From contig OY970234.1 in the NCBI GenBank assembly GCA_963714125.1, positions 744,001 through 808,000 on the forward strand: DNA of 64,000 nt, in the 5' to 3' direction. The notes below the pieces were generated by a model that was not told the origin of the DNA, ran no database searches, and saw nothing but the letters and a program-made list of their open reading frames with translations. Both the position numbers and the translations under genes were made by a program. This document shows positions 7,691 to 16,288 of this stretch, in pieces. The stretch comes from CAWCAW01 sp963714125. GTDB taxonomy: Bacteria; Actinomycetota; Acidimicrobiia; Acidimicrobiales; UBA8190. Numbering within the stretch: the first letter of the stretch is position 1; the number at the start of each line of letters is the position of its first letter.

Positions 7691-9052
7691 TTGACCATCT
7701 TGCGGTCGGGTTCGGCCACCGACGTGGGTCGGGTGCGGGTCGTCAACGAGGATCTCGCCCTCGAGACCCTGACGCTGTACGCCGTGGCCGACGGCATGGG
7801 TGGTCACGCCGGGGGGGAGATTGCCTCGCGGGTGGCGATCGACGCCCTCAACGTGGTGTTCAGCCGCCATCCCACCGTGCACGGTTTGGTCGATGCCATC
7901 GAAGAGGCCAATAGGGCAGTGTGGGACCGGGGACTATCCGATCCCGCCTTGCGCGGAATGGGCACCACATTGACGGCCGCCGCCCTGGTGGGGACCGATG
8001 ACGGGGACCGTCTCGTGCTGGCCAATGTCGGTGATTCCCGGACCTACCTCCTCCACGAGGGGTTGCTCGAGCAGGTCACCACCGATCATTCCGTGGCCGA
8101 AGAGCTTGTGGCCCGGGGCGAGCTCTCCGAGGACGAAGCTCAGATCCATCCGCACCGCCACGTCCTGACCCGGGCAATCGGCGTGAGTCCTGAGGTCGAC
8201 GTCGACGTCTGGCAGGTCGAGCCACGCGAAGGCGATCGTTTTTTACTCTGTTCCGACGGCCTGACCAATGAAGTGTCGGTGGACCGTATCGAGGCCGTAT
8301 TGGCGTCCACGCCGGACCCCGAGCACGCGGCGGAGGCGTTGGTCCGTCTGGCTAACGACGCGGGCGGGAACGACAACATCACCGCGGTGGTGCTCGATGT
8401 CGTGGTCGCCGACGAGCCTCCCGCTGTCCTCGCCGTCGGGCATGGCGCCGGGGCCGGCGTCGAGCATGTCGTCAGTGGGGGTGATGGCGCCGTTGTCGCC
8501 GCTCCCGTGCTCGAAGCCATGGCTCCGCCCGCTGTGATCACCATCGATCCCGAACCGTCGGGCTCGGTGCTCATCAGCCGGGCCGCATCGGAGAGCTCGC
8601 GTTCGGGCCGTGACACGGCCCGGTCAACAGGGCGCCCACGCGTGCCTCGGCGGATCACCTTTCGGGTGCTGCTCTTCGTGATCCTCTTGGGCGGCGTGGT
8701 GGCGGGAGCATGGGCGTTGATCCGCTGGTACGTGGACACCTCGTACTTCGTCGGGCTCCAGCGGTCACGCGTCGTCATCTACCAGGGTCGGCCCGGCGGC
8801 TTCGTGGGTATGGAACCCAAAGTCGTGTGGCGCACCGATCTCACCACCAGCCAGGTCAACAGCACCGTCGTCCCCAGCTTGCGCGCCGGAGTACAGGAGC
8901 CCTCGCTCAAGTCCGCCCTGTATTACGTGCAGTGCGCCATTCAGTCGCTTCCCATGTGCACGTCGGCGGCCAACACCGCGCCAACCTCGACGACGGCCGC
9001 CCTCGGCTATCGGTCTTGGCGCGACTCGCAACTCGTAACCGGGGTGGCCTGA
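7691..9052 (+). CDS. pstP: PP2C-family Ser/Thr phosphatase (PstP-like)
   Basis: About 453 residues from TTG 7691; the frame extends to 7649, but the PP2C fold begins at SGSATDVGRVRVVNED. Metal-binding motifs are present: NED near the start, VADGMGGHAGG, SDGLTNEV and GGNDNITAV. A single membrane helix follows (VLLFVILLGGVVAGAWALI), with an external C-terminal domain of ~100 residues, as in PstP. It would dephosphorylate PknB and its substrates at the membrane. The next gene, pbpA, begins one base after its stop. No SEDS gene lies between them. Confidence 0.92.
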   Translation: MTILRSGSATDVGRVRVVNEDLALETLTLYAVADGMGGHAGGEIASRVAIDALNVVFSRHPTVHGLVDAIEEANRAVWDRGLSDPALRGMGTTLTAAALVGTDDGDRLVLANVGDSRTYLLHEGLLEQVTTDHSVAEELVARGELSEDEAQIHPHRHVLTRAIGVSPEVDVDVWQVEPREGDRFLLCSDGLTNEVSVDRIEAVLASTPDPEHAAEALVRLANDAGGNDNITAVVLDVVVADEPPAVLAVGHGAGAGVEHVVSGGDGAVVAAPVLEAMAPPAVITIDPEPSGSVLISRAASESSRSGRDTARSTGRPRVPRRITFRVLLFVILLGGVVAGAWALIRWYVDTSYFVGLQRSRVVIYQGRPGGFVGMEPKVVWRTDLTTSQVNSTVVPSLRAGVQEPSLKSALYYVQCAIQSLPMCTSAANTAPTSTTAALGYRSWRDSQLVTGVA

Positions 9053-9053
9053 G

Positions 9054-10523
9054 ATGGCCGGACGTATTCGTTGGCTCGGCGTGTTTATCGTGTTGTGTTT
9101 CGTGGTGCTGTTCGTGCAGCTCAACGAGCTCCAAGTGGTCCATGCCAAGCAGTACGCCGACAACAAAAACAACCCAGAGATCCAGTATCAGAAGTACAGC
9201 CAGCCACGCGGGCCCATTCTCAGCGCCGATGGCGTGGTCCTGGCGCAATCGGTGCCCACGACTGTGGGCGACTACAAATACCAACGGGAATATCCCACCG
9301 GCTCGCTTTTCTCACAGGTGGTGGGCTACCAGTCCCTTATCTATGGCCCCAGCGGCGTGGAAGAGACCTACAACACCGACCTCGCTGCGCACAACCGACC
9401 CATCAAGACGTTGAGCGATTTGCTCGCCACACCAACAGTGACCGACACCGTCACCTTGACCATGTCGGACGCCTTGCAAAAAGAACTGGTGGCAGCGTTA
9501 GGCAACCGGTATGGGGCCATCGTCGTTCTCGATCCGTCGACCGGTGCCATTGAGGCGATGTACTCGAATCCCACCTTCGACCCCAATCCTTTGGTGTCGC
9601 CGTACTCCGCCGTCGAGGATCAAGCGTGGCTGGCGGACAACGAGACCGATCAATTCGGCTTCTCGCCCTTGGCGTCCCTGGCATACCAGGACTCCTTCCC
9701 GCCGGGATCGACGTTCAAGACGGTCACCACCGCGGCGGCGTACGACCACGCTCCGCGCCTGGTCGACACCCCCATGCCGTTTTACACCTGCATCCCGCCG
9801 CACACGTTGGGTGGCCAGACCAAGGCGCTGTGCAACTTCGGTGACGGGGGATGTGGCGGGACCATCGCCCAAATGCTGCCACCGTCGTGCGACACCGGCT
9901 ATGCGTTGCTGGGTACGAAAGTCGGCGCCGCCGGCATGACCACGGAGGCCGATGCCTTCGGCTTCAACCAGCAGCCTCCGCTGGACTTGCCGACTTCGCC
10001 GTACGAGGTGTCACATTTCCTCCAGCCCAGCTGTTACATGAATGCACAGATATTCCTGGCCAACTCGTCCATCGGTCAGGACTGCACCAGTGCCAGCCCC
10101 CTGCAGATGGCCATGGTGGCGTCCGCTTTCGCCAACGGGGGCGTCATCATGACCCCGCACGTCATGGCCTCGGTGCGCGACTCGCTCGGCAACCCGGTGG
10201 CGACCTACCAACCCACCAAATGGCTCACAGCCACGACACCCAAAACAGCGGAAGCGGTGACCACGCTCATGACCGACGTGGCCAAGTACGGCACGGCACA
10301 GGGGGTCTTTTCGGCCGACGAAGATGTAGCCGCCAAGACCGGCACCGCTCAGGTCGGCCTGGGCAACACGGCCACGACCGACTGGATGATCGCCTTCGCG
10401 CCGGCGGCCGCTCCCAAGGTGGCCGTGGCCGTGGTATTGCCCAACCAAGCCTTGTCGGCCACGGGTGCGGAGGTAGCCGGTCCCGTCATGCGGAAGGTCA
10501 TCCAAGATGCGCTGGGGTACTGA
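9054..10523 (+). CDS. pbpA: Class B penicillin-binding protein (PbpA/PBP2 type)
   Basis: 489 residues with an N-terminal membrane anchor (residues 8-24) and a C-terminal transpeptidase domain. The nucleophile is Ser219 in PPGSTFK and the KTG motif is at 428-430 (AAKTGTAQ). The middle SxN motif reads S-C-D at 278-280 in place of the SCN common in PbpA homologues. Transpeptidases of this class cross-link septal or lateral peptidoglycan and normally work with a SEDS glycosyltransferase, which is not encoded here. The C-terminus ends soon after the domain, and there are no PASTA repeats. Confidence 0.92.
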   Translation: MAGRIRWLGVFIVLCFVVLFVQLNELQVVHAKQYADNKNNPEIQYQKYSQPRGPILSADGVVLAQSVPTTVGDYKYQREYPTGSLFSQVVGYQSLIYGPSGVEETYNTDLAAHNRPIKTLSDLLATPTVTDTVTLTMSDALQKELVAALGNRYGAIVVLDPSTGAIEAMYSNPTFDPNPLVSPYSAVEDQAWLADNETDQFGFSPLASLAYQDSFPPGSTFKTVTTAAAYDHAPRLVDTPMPFYTCIPPHTLGGQTKALCNFGDGGCGGTIAQMLPPSCDTGYALLGTKVGAAGMTTEADAFGFNQQPPLDLPTSPYEVSHFLQPSCYMNAQIFLANSSIGQDCTSASPLQMAMVASAFANGGVIMTPHVMASVRDSLGNPVATYQPTKWLTATTPKTAEAVTTLMTDVAKYGTAQGVFSADEDVAAKTGTAQVGLGNTATTDWMIAFAPAAAPKVAVAVVLPNQALSATGAEVAGPVMRKVIQDALGY

Positions 10524-10613
10524 GACAATGGGACTTCGCAGCTCACGCTTGGTGACCGCACCCCACAACGCTGTCGCGGCGGATCCCTCGTCCCGACGTA
10601 GGCTCTGGCCGGC

Positions 10614-12524
10614 ATGACGACGACTCCGGCCCCGCGCGTCCTGTCGGGACGCTACGAGTTGGCCCACCTCGTGGCACGCGGGGGGATGGCCGAGGTGTAC
10701 CGAGCCCATGATCGGCTCCTCGACCGCCCGGTGGCGCTGAAGATCCTCTTCCCCGAGCTGTCGGTGGACCGCTCGTTCGTCGAACGCTTCCGGCGTGAAG
10801 CGCAAGCAGCCGCCAACCTCTCGCATCCCAACATCGTTCCCGTCTTCGACTGGGGCGAGGACGGCGGTACCTACTTCATCGTCATGGAGTTCGTGGACGG
10901 ACGCGCCCTGTCGCCGATCTTGCGCTCGGCCGGGCCGCTGCACCCTGACCGCGCCGCTGAGATCGCCGCCGATGTAGCCGGTGCGCTCGCCTACGCCCAT
11001 CGTCACGGCGTCATCCACCGTGATGTGAAACCCGGCAACGTATTGATCACCGAAGAAGGCATCGTCAAAGTGACCGACTTCGGCATCGCCCGCGCCGTCA
11101 ACACCGAGGAGAGCCTCACCCAGACCGGAGCGGTGATGGGGACGGCCACGTACTTCTCCCCGGAACAGGCCGAGGGCATGGGCGTCGACGCCCGCAGCGA
11201 CATCTACTCGTTGGGCGTTGTCCTCTTCGAAATGGTGACCGGGCGGCCCCCGTTCCTCGGCGATACGCCGGTGGCAGTGGCGTCCAAGCATGTGCGCGAG
11301 CACCCACCCACGCCGCGCGACATCAACCCCGCCGTTCCGCCTGATCTCGAAGCGATCATCTTGAAGTGCATGTCCAAGTCGCCCGACAACCGGTACTCGA
11401 CGGGCGACGAATTCCGCGTGGACCTGTTGCGGTTCCGCGAAGGCCGTTCCGTATCGGCGGTCACCGGGGCCACGCCCACGGGAAGCACCCGGGCCATGGG
11501 AGCGGTGGGGCACACCCAGACGCTGCCTCAGGTCACCGCCATGGACTACGCCGAGGAGCCGCGCAGCCGCACTGGCCTGTACGCCGGCATCCTGGTGGTG
11601 CTGTTGGCAGCCTTGGTCGTCGTTGTGGTGTTCCTCGGACAGTCGCTGGGGTGGTGGCATCTGGGCAGCTCAAATACGTCCTTTGCCCTGCCGGGTGTGG
11701 CCGGCCAGAACCTGGCCCAAGCGGAGCGGACGCTGCAGGCCGATGGACTCAAGACGACCCAGCAGTCGGATTCGAGCAGCAACGCCTCGAATACCTTGGT
11801 GCTGCGGACCGACCCCGCTCGAGGCACGTCCGTGCACAAGGGCGACAAGATCACGATCATCACCGGCAGTATGGGCAACACGGTCATGGTTCCGAGCGTG
11901 ATCAACTTTTCGATCACTGAGGCGAAATCGGCGTTACAGACGGCTGGCCTTCAAGGCAACGTCGAACCGAGCACCAGTTGCACGATGCTGAACGTGGTGT
12001 GCAGCCAGAACCCGCCCGCCGGTCAGGCCGAACCACCCGGGTCCACCATCAACCTGTTCACGGCGGCGGCCACGACCACGACCACGACGTCGGAGTCCGC
12101 CGTACCCAATGTCACTGGTGACTCCGTCGCTCAGGCATGCAGCAAGCTCGGCAACCAAGGGTTCTCGTGCAGCTCGACGCAGAACCCCGTGGCCTCGAGT
12201 TTCCCGAACGGAACTGTCGTTAGCACCACCCCCGCGGCGGGAACGGTGCAGCCGCCGGGGACGTCGGTGACCTTGAACGTCTCGAGTGGCCCCGCTCAGG
12301 TGTACGTGCCCGACGTGATCGGCGACACCGAGGAGATGGCCGAGACAGCGTTGCAAAACGACAACCTCACCCCGGTGGTGAGCTGCCAGACGAGTTCCAC
12401 CACACAGGACTCAGTAGTGGCCCAGAACCCTCAGGGCGGGGAGCAAGTGAACTCGGGATCGACGGTCACCATCACCGTCGAGATGATGAGCTGCACGGGG
12501 GGAACGACGACGACGACCTCGTGA
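10614..12524 (+). CDS. pknB: PASTA-domain Ser/Thr protein kinase (PknB-like)
   Basis: 636 residues. Kinase domain at ~14-275 with Lys43 (VALKIL), catalytic HRDVKPGN (Asp137), DFG at 155-157 and the SPEQ substitution for APE usual in this group. A membrane helix lies at ~323-345, followed by four extracellular PASTA repeats (beginning LPGVAGQ, VPSVINF, VPNVTGD and VPDVIGD) and a Thr-rich tail. PASTA repeats sense lipid II or muropeptides and localise the kinase to division sites. Convergent with the amidotransferase gene; separated by 90 bp from pbpA. Only one kinase is present here; the pknA partner of mycobacteria is missing. Confidence 0.95.
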   Translation: MTTTPAPRVLSGRYELAHLVARGGMAEVYRAHDRLLDRPVALKILFPELSVDRSFVERFRREAQAAANLSHPNIVPVFDWGEDGGTYFIVMEFVDGRALSPILRSAGPLHPDRAAEIAADVAGALAYAHRHGVIHRDVKPGNVLITEEGIVKVTDFGIARAVNTEESLTQTGAVMGTATYFSPEQAEGMGVDARSDIYSLGVVLFEMVTGRPPFLGDTPVAVASKHVREHPPTPRDINPAVPPDLEAIILKCMSKSPDNRYSTGDEFRVDLLRFREGRSVSAVTGATPTGSTRAMGAVGHTQTLPQVTAMDYAEEPRSRTGLYAGILVVLLAALVVVVVFLGQSLGWWHLGSSNTSFALPGVAGQNLAQAERTLQADGLKTTQQSDSSSNASNTLVLRTDPARGTSVHKGDKITIITGSMGNTVMVPSVINFSITEAKSALQTAGLQGNVEPSTSCTMLNVVCSQNPPAGQAEPPGSTINLFTAAATTTTTTSESAVPNVTGDSVAQACSKLGNQGFSCSSTQNPVASSFPNGTVVSTTPAAGTVQPPGTSVTLNVSSGPAQVYVPDVIGDTEEMAETALQNDNLTPVVSCQTSSTTQDSVVAQNPQGGEQVNSGSTVTITVEMMSCTGGTTTTTS

Positions 12525-12543
12525 CGACCGTCGGCGCAGGCCG

Positions 12544-13131
12544 CTAGCGGCGACTGCCGGCGGCGGCGAGGAAGTTGGCGAGCAGCAGCGGACCTGCTTT
12601 GGTCAGGTAGGACTCGGGGTGGAATTGCACCCCTTCAATGGCCAGTTCGCGGTGCCTCAACCCCATGATCACCCCGTCGTCGGTCTGGGCGGTCACCTCG
12701 AGCACGTCGGGAAGGCTGGACCTGTCCACCACCAGGGAGTGGTAGCGGGTGGCCAGAAACGGGTTGGGCAGGTCGGCGAAGAGCCCCTCGCCGTGGTGGC
12801 GGACCTCCGACGTCTTGCCGTGCATGAGCTGGTCGGCGGCCACCACTCGTCCACCGAAGGCCTGGCCGATGCATTGATGGCCCAGGCACACCCCCAAGAT
12901 GGGCACCTCGCCGCCGAGCTCAGCCACCACCGACAGGCTGACCCCGCTCTCCTCGGGCCGCCCCGGCCCTGGCGAGATGATCACGGCGTCGGGAGCAAGC
13001 TCTCGGATCCCGGCCACGTCGATGGCGTCGTTGCGGAACACCACCGGCTCCGCCCCGAGCTCACCCAGTTCCTGCACCAGGTTGTAGGTGAAGGAGTCGT
13101 AGTTGTCGACGAGAAGGACGCGGGCGGCCAC
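12544..13131 (-). CDS. Anthranilate/aminodeoxychorismate synthase glutaminase subunit (TrpG/PabA)
   Basis: 195 residues from GTG 13131; longer versions would overlap crgA on the other strand. A class I glutamine amidotransferase with VLLVDNYDSFTYNL at the N-terminus, the nucleophile Cys in LGVCLGHQ and the catalytic His-Glu in VQFHPES. It supplies ammonia to a chorismate-using partner (TrpE or PabB), not encoded nearby, so tryptophan and folate roles cannot be separated; many actinobacteria use one dual protein. Its place between pknB and crgA is conserved in actinobacteria (compare Rv0013). Confidence 0.93.
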   Translation of the reverse strand: MAARVLLVDNYDSFTYNLVQELGELGAEPVVFRNDAIDVAGIRELAPDAVIISPGPGRPEESGVSLSVVAELGGEVPILGVCLGHQCIGQAFGGRVVAADQLMHGKTSEVRHHGEGLFADLPNPFLATRYHSLVVDRSSLPDVLEVTAQTDDGVIMGLRHRELAIEGVQFHPESYLTKAGPLLLANFLAAAGSRR

Positions 13132-13174
13132 CAACAGCCCAATGTAGTGGCCCCAGGTGGCTATCCTCGTTTCG

Positions 13175-13483
13175 ATGGCGAGTCGAGCCAAGTCCAAGCA
13201 AGGCCCTGGGGGGGCATCCCGCAAGGGGCGCACCACGGGCCGAACCACGAGCAAGGGGACGAGCCAACCGTCCGCGGGTCGTTACACGCCGCCCATCCCC
13301 CGCAGCGTGCGGGTCAGTCCCCGGTGGATGGGCCCGCTGATCTTGTTCCTCTTGATCGCCGGCGCGCTGATGATCGTCCTCAACTACTTCAACGTGCTGC
13401 CGGGGGGACCGAGCAACTGGTACCTGCTGGGCGGCATCGTGGTCATCGCGGCGGGTTTCATCACCGCCACCCAGTACCACTGA
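13175..13483 (+). CDS. crgA: Cell division protein CrgA
   Basis: 102 residues from ATG 13175 (MASRAKSKQ). A basic, Ser/Gly-rich N-terminus is followed by two membrane helices (WMGPLILFLLIAGALMIVL and WYLLGGIVVIAAGFIT) with the short NYFNVLPGG connection typical of CrgA. CrgA recruits PBPs and the FtsQ/FtsI group to the division septum in actinobacteria. Divergent from the amidotransferase gene. An in-frame ATG/GTG further upstream (13157) is possible but would place a non-conserved extension at the N-terminus. Confidence 0.93.
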   Translation: MASRAKSKQGPGGASRKGRTTGRTTSKGTSQPSAGRYTPPIPRSVRVSPRWMGPLILFLLIAGALMIVLNYFNVLPGGPSNWYLLGGIVVIAAGFITATQYH

Positions 13484-13525
13484 CCGCCGACCACTGACCG
13501 CCGCTGCCGGCGGCCGGGGCTGAGG

Positions 13526-14710
13526 TCAGCCCAATCGCTCGATGATGGTGGCGTTGGCCAGTCCACCGCCCTCGCACATTGTCTCGAGGCCCCAGCGTCC
13601 ACCGCTGCGCTCGAGTTCGTTGAGCAGCGTGGCCATCAGCTTCGCCCCCGATGCGCCCAAGGGGTGACCCAAGGCGATGGCGCCACCGTTGACGTTGACC
13701 TTGGCCATGTCGGGGCGCAGTTCCTTCTCCCAGGCGAGGACCACCGAGGCGAACGCTTCATTGATCTCCACCAAGTCGATGTCGTCCATCGACATCTTGG
13801 CCTTCTCCAGAACCAGGCGCGTGGCGGGGATGGGGCCGGTCAGCATGGTCACGGGGTCCACGCCGGCCAGCGCAAAGGCGTGGAAGCGGGCTCGCGGTGT
13901 GAGGCCGAGCGCATTGGCTTTTTCCTCGCTCATGATGAGCACGGCGGCGGCGCCGTCGGAGATCTGCGACGAGTTGCCGGCGGTGATCTTGCCGTCGGGC
14001 TTGAAGGCGGGCTTCAGGTTGCCCAGGACCTCGGCGGTGGTGTCGGGACGGATCCCCTCATCGGCGCCGAAGACCTCGTCGGTGTCGTTGCCCTCGTCGT
14101 CCTTCACCTTCAGCGCGATGAGCTCACGGTCGAAGCGGCCCTCGGCCCGGGCCTGGGCGGCCAGCTGCTGACTGCGGGCGCCAAAGCCGTCGAGGTCGTC
14201 ACGCGACAGCTCCCACTGGTCGGCGATCATCTCGGCGGAGATGCCCTGGGACACGAGCCCGCCGCGCTCGGCGTAGCGGCCCATCATGGTGGGGCCGAAG
14301 GGGAAGCCAAGGTCGCGCACGACCGACGAGCCCATGGGTGTGTGCGTCATGTGCTCGATGCCCGCCGCGATCACCACGTCGTAGGCGCCGGCCATGACGC
14401 CTTGGGCGGCGAAGTGCAGCGACTGCTGGGAGGACCCGCACTGGCGGTCGATGGTGGTGGCCGGGACGGACTCGGGGAATCCGGCCGCCAGGACAGCGTT
14501 GCGCCCGATGTTGAGCGCTTGCTCGCCCACCTGCATGACGCATCCCATGATCACGTCGTCGACGAGGGCGGGATCGAGGTCGTTGCGCTCGAGAAGGGCT
14601 TTGAGCGGTTGGGCGGCCAGGTCCACGGCGTGCCAGCCATGGAGCTTCCCGTTGCGGCGGCCACCGGGGGTGCGTACGGCGTCGACGATGACAGCGTTGG
14701 TCATGGTCAT
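13526..14710 (-). CDS. Acetyl-CoA C-acyltransferase (thiolase)
   Basis: 394 residues from ATG 14710, which has AGAAGGG just upstream. Thiolase active-site residues are visible: nucleophile Cys in DRQCGSSQQ, the NEAFA motif with GHPLGAS carrying the catalytic His, and the C-terminal Cys in CEGGGLANA. Length and motifs fit the degradative/acetyl-CoA acetyltransferase group used in beta-oxidation or steroid and fatty-acid metabolism. It is transcribed away from a hotdog thioesterase gene (14821), with a palindrome between the two that suggests shared control. Confidence 0.93.
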   Translation of the reverse strand: MTMTNAVIVDAVRTPGGRRNGKLHGWHAVDLAAQPLKALLERNDLDPALVDDVIMGCVMQVGEQALNIGRNAVLAAGFPESVPATTIDRQCGSSQQSLHFAAQGVMAGAYDVVIAAGIEHMTHTPMGSSVVRDLGFPFGPTMMGRYAERGGLVSQGISAEMIADQWELSRDDLDGFGARSQQLAAQARAEGRFDRELIALKVKDDEGNDTDEVFGADEGIRPDTTAEVLGNLKPAFKPDGKITAGNSSQISDGAAAVLIMSEEKANALGLTPRARFHAFALAGVDPVTMLTGPIPATRLVLEKAKMSMDDIDLVEINEAFASVVLAWEKELRPDMAKVNVNGGAIALGHPLGASGAKLMATLLNELERSGGRWGLETMCEGGGLANATIIERLG

Positions 14711-14754
14711 GTCCCTTCTGCGGGTCCCGGCGGCAGGAGGCCGACGGGAAAACC

Positions 14755-14768
14755 TGACTGATCGGTCA
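14755..14768. promoter_or_regulatory. Palindrome between divergent thiolase and thioesterase genes, possible TetR-type operator
   Basis: TGACTGATCGGTCA is an inverted repeat with one imperfect pair (positions 5 and 10 of 14). It lies 45 bp upstream of the thiolase ATG and 53 bp upstream of the thioesterase GTG. Short TGAC-N6-GTCA palindromes in divergent acyl-CoA gene promoters are commonly bound by TetR/FadR-type repressors. No regulator gene is adjacent, so the binding protein is unknown. Confidence 0.45.
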
Positions 14769-14820
14769 AGATTCTCACTGAACCGCAGGTTACCGGTCAA
14801 CTCCATTACGTTGAACGGCG

Positions 14821-15282
14821 GTGACGAGCGCTCGCAAGGACATGGACCGGTGGCTCGGCGACGGGGGCATGGAGGTGCTCGGCCTGGTGGGCGCCTCCTT
14901 CGAGGGCTACGGGGTCGACGGCGAAGACCTGGGCTGGGTGACCGGCACCTGGGTTCCCACGGCCCTGGCCTGCAATCCGCACGGCATCGTGCAGGCGGGC
15001 ATTCACTCCCTGGTGCTCGACGCCTGCATGAACTTCGCCATCAACGCCGCCTTGACCGGCAAGGACCGCACCCGGGGGACGTTGGAGATGAAGACGGAGA
15101 CCATGCGCCCAGGTCATGCGGGTGACCATCTCGCTTTGCGCGGCGAAGTGGTGCGGATGGCCCGGCAGGTGGCCTATGGGCAGGCGAGTGTGGTTGGCGA
15201 GAGTGGCCTTTTGGTGAGCAGGGTGACCGGGACCTTCCTGCTGCACCGTCCTTCGCTCGACCCCGTCGACCCCGGGGCTTGA
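14821..15282 (+). CDS. PaaI-type hotdog thioesterase
   Basis: 153 residues from GTG 14821. A hotdog-fold protein: HGIVQAGIHSLVLDACMNFAIN is the central helix region, where PaaI-family enzymes carry an HGG-type motif, followed by LEMKTETMRPG and GEVVRMARQVAYGQASV. It would hydrolyse acyl- or aryl-CoA thioesters in the cytoplasm. The divergent thiolase gene and the palindrome between them suggest that the two act in the same acyl-CoA pathway, which is inferred from context only. Confidence 0.85.
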   Translation: MTSARKDMDRWLGDGGMEVLGLVGASFEGYGVDGEDLGWVTGTWVPTALACNPHGIVQAGIHSLVLDACMNFAINAALTGKDRTRGTLEMKTETMRPGHAGDHLALRGEVVRMARQVAYGQASVVGESGLLVSRVTGTFLLHRPSLDPVDPGA

Positions 15283-15373
15283 CGGTCGGGCGGGGCTCGG
15301 GAGGCCCCATTTGGGCGTAACCCGGGCCTTGTGGCGAGGCGGGCGGCGAGACCCGTAGCGAGGTCGGCCCGGG

Positions 15374-16288
15374 ATGCTGGCGGGCATGCGAGGGTCTCTT
15401 GGGTTCGCCGTTGCCTCTGACGGCGTGGCGACGTGTCTTGCCTGCCATGGGCCGGCGCGTCCGGGCTCGGCTCGTTGCTACTGCTGTCGGACGGTGATGG
15501 ACCGGCTTGGTCCCCACCAGGCTGGTGACACCCGCCCGTGGGGCCCGCCGGTGGTGCCCATGGCGCTCTACCGGATCGGTGACCCACTGCACGTCGCCCT
15601 GCGTCGTTACAAGCACGCTCCATCCATCGAGGCGCGAGCTCACTTCGCCGGCGTGTTGTCAGGCTTGGCGGCGCGGTTCCTTCGCTCTCATTGGACGTGT
15701 CTGTGGTGCGCTGCCGACAGTTTCGACGCATTGGCCGTGGTGCCGTCTTCGTTGCCATCGGGGCCCGGCGTTTCGAGCGGAGCCACGGCGGCCCCCCACC
15801 TTGATGCCATCCTCAAACGGGTGCCCGCACTGAGGGGTTTGGAGATGCTGGAGTTGCGGCGCGGTACGGCTTACGTGAACCACCTTCGCCCTTCTCCCGA
15901 CGCATTCGTGGCGCCGGCGGCAGCCGCAGGGCGCCGCGTCTTGGTGATGGACGACACGTGGTCGACTGGCGCGCGGGCGCGCAGCGCGGCGTGCGCACTG
16001 GTGCGAGGCGGGGCGACGATAGGCGCCATGGTGGTGCTGGGCCGGGCCATCAACCCCGACGCATCGCCGACGGTGGGGGCGTGGTGGCGTGCCGCCGTGC
16101 AGCGGGCCGGCGGCGAGCCGGTGTGGTCGGCGCCGTGTTGTGTGGCGCCGTGTTGCCGTCAGGAGGGTGGATCGCTCCTAGTGAGCGCCGATCAGGCCGA
16201 CCGGCGCGATCGCCGCCACGGACGCCATGGGGCCGCCTCGACCACCGCGCCATGGTCGAGCACCACGACGTCGTCGGCGAGGCGCTGA
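15374..16288 (+). CDS. ComF-like phosphoribosyltransferase-fold protein
   Basis: 304 residues. An N-terminal cysteine cluster (C21, C24, C35, C37/C38) resembles the ComF zinc ribbon; YRIGDPLHVALRRYKH matches the ComF region that follows, and VLVMDDTWSTGA at 189-200 is the PRPP-binding loop. ComF/GntX proteins are linked to competence and DNA uptake, but the biochemical role is uncertain. The last ~32 codons run antisense into the end of the ABC ATPase gene at 16192-16797 and have biased composition, so the C-terminus is probably not conserved. Confidence 0.75.
   Translation: MLAGMRGSLGFAVASDGVATCLACHGPARPGSARCYCCRTVMDRLGPHQAGDTRPWGPPVVPMALYRIGDPLHVALRRYKHAPSIEARAHFAGVLSGLAARFLRSHWTCLWCAADSFDALAVVPSSLPSGPGVSSGATAAPHLDAILKRVPALRGLEMLELRRGTAYVNHLRPSPDAFVAPAAAAGRRVLVMDDTWSTGARARSAACALVRGGATIGAMVVLGRAINPDASPTVGAWWRAAVQRAGGEPVWSAPCCVAPCCRQEGGSLLVSADQADRRDRRHGRHGAASTTAPWSSTTTSSARR

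Noticed and set aside
7027..7797. 256-codon minus-strand frame over fhaA/fhaB
   Set aside because: Antisense shadow of well-defined FHA-domain genes.
10011..11660. 549-codon frame on the minus strand of pbpA and pknB
   Set aside because: High-GC shadow; both plus-strand genes are unmistakable.
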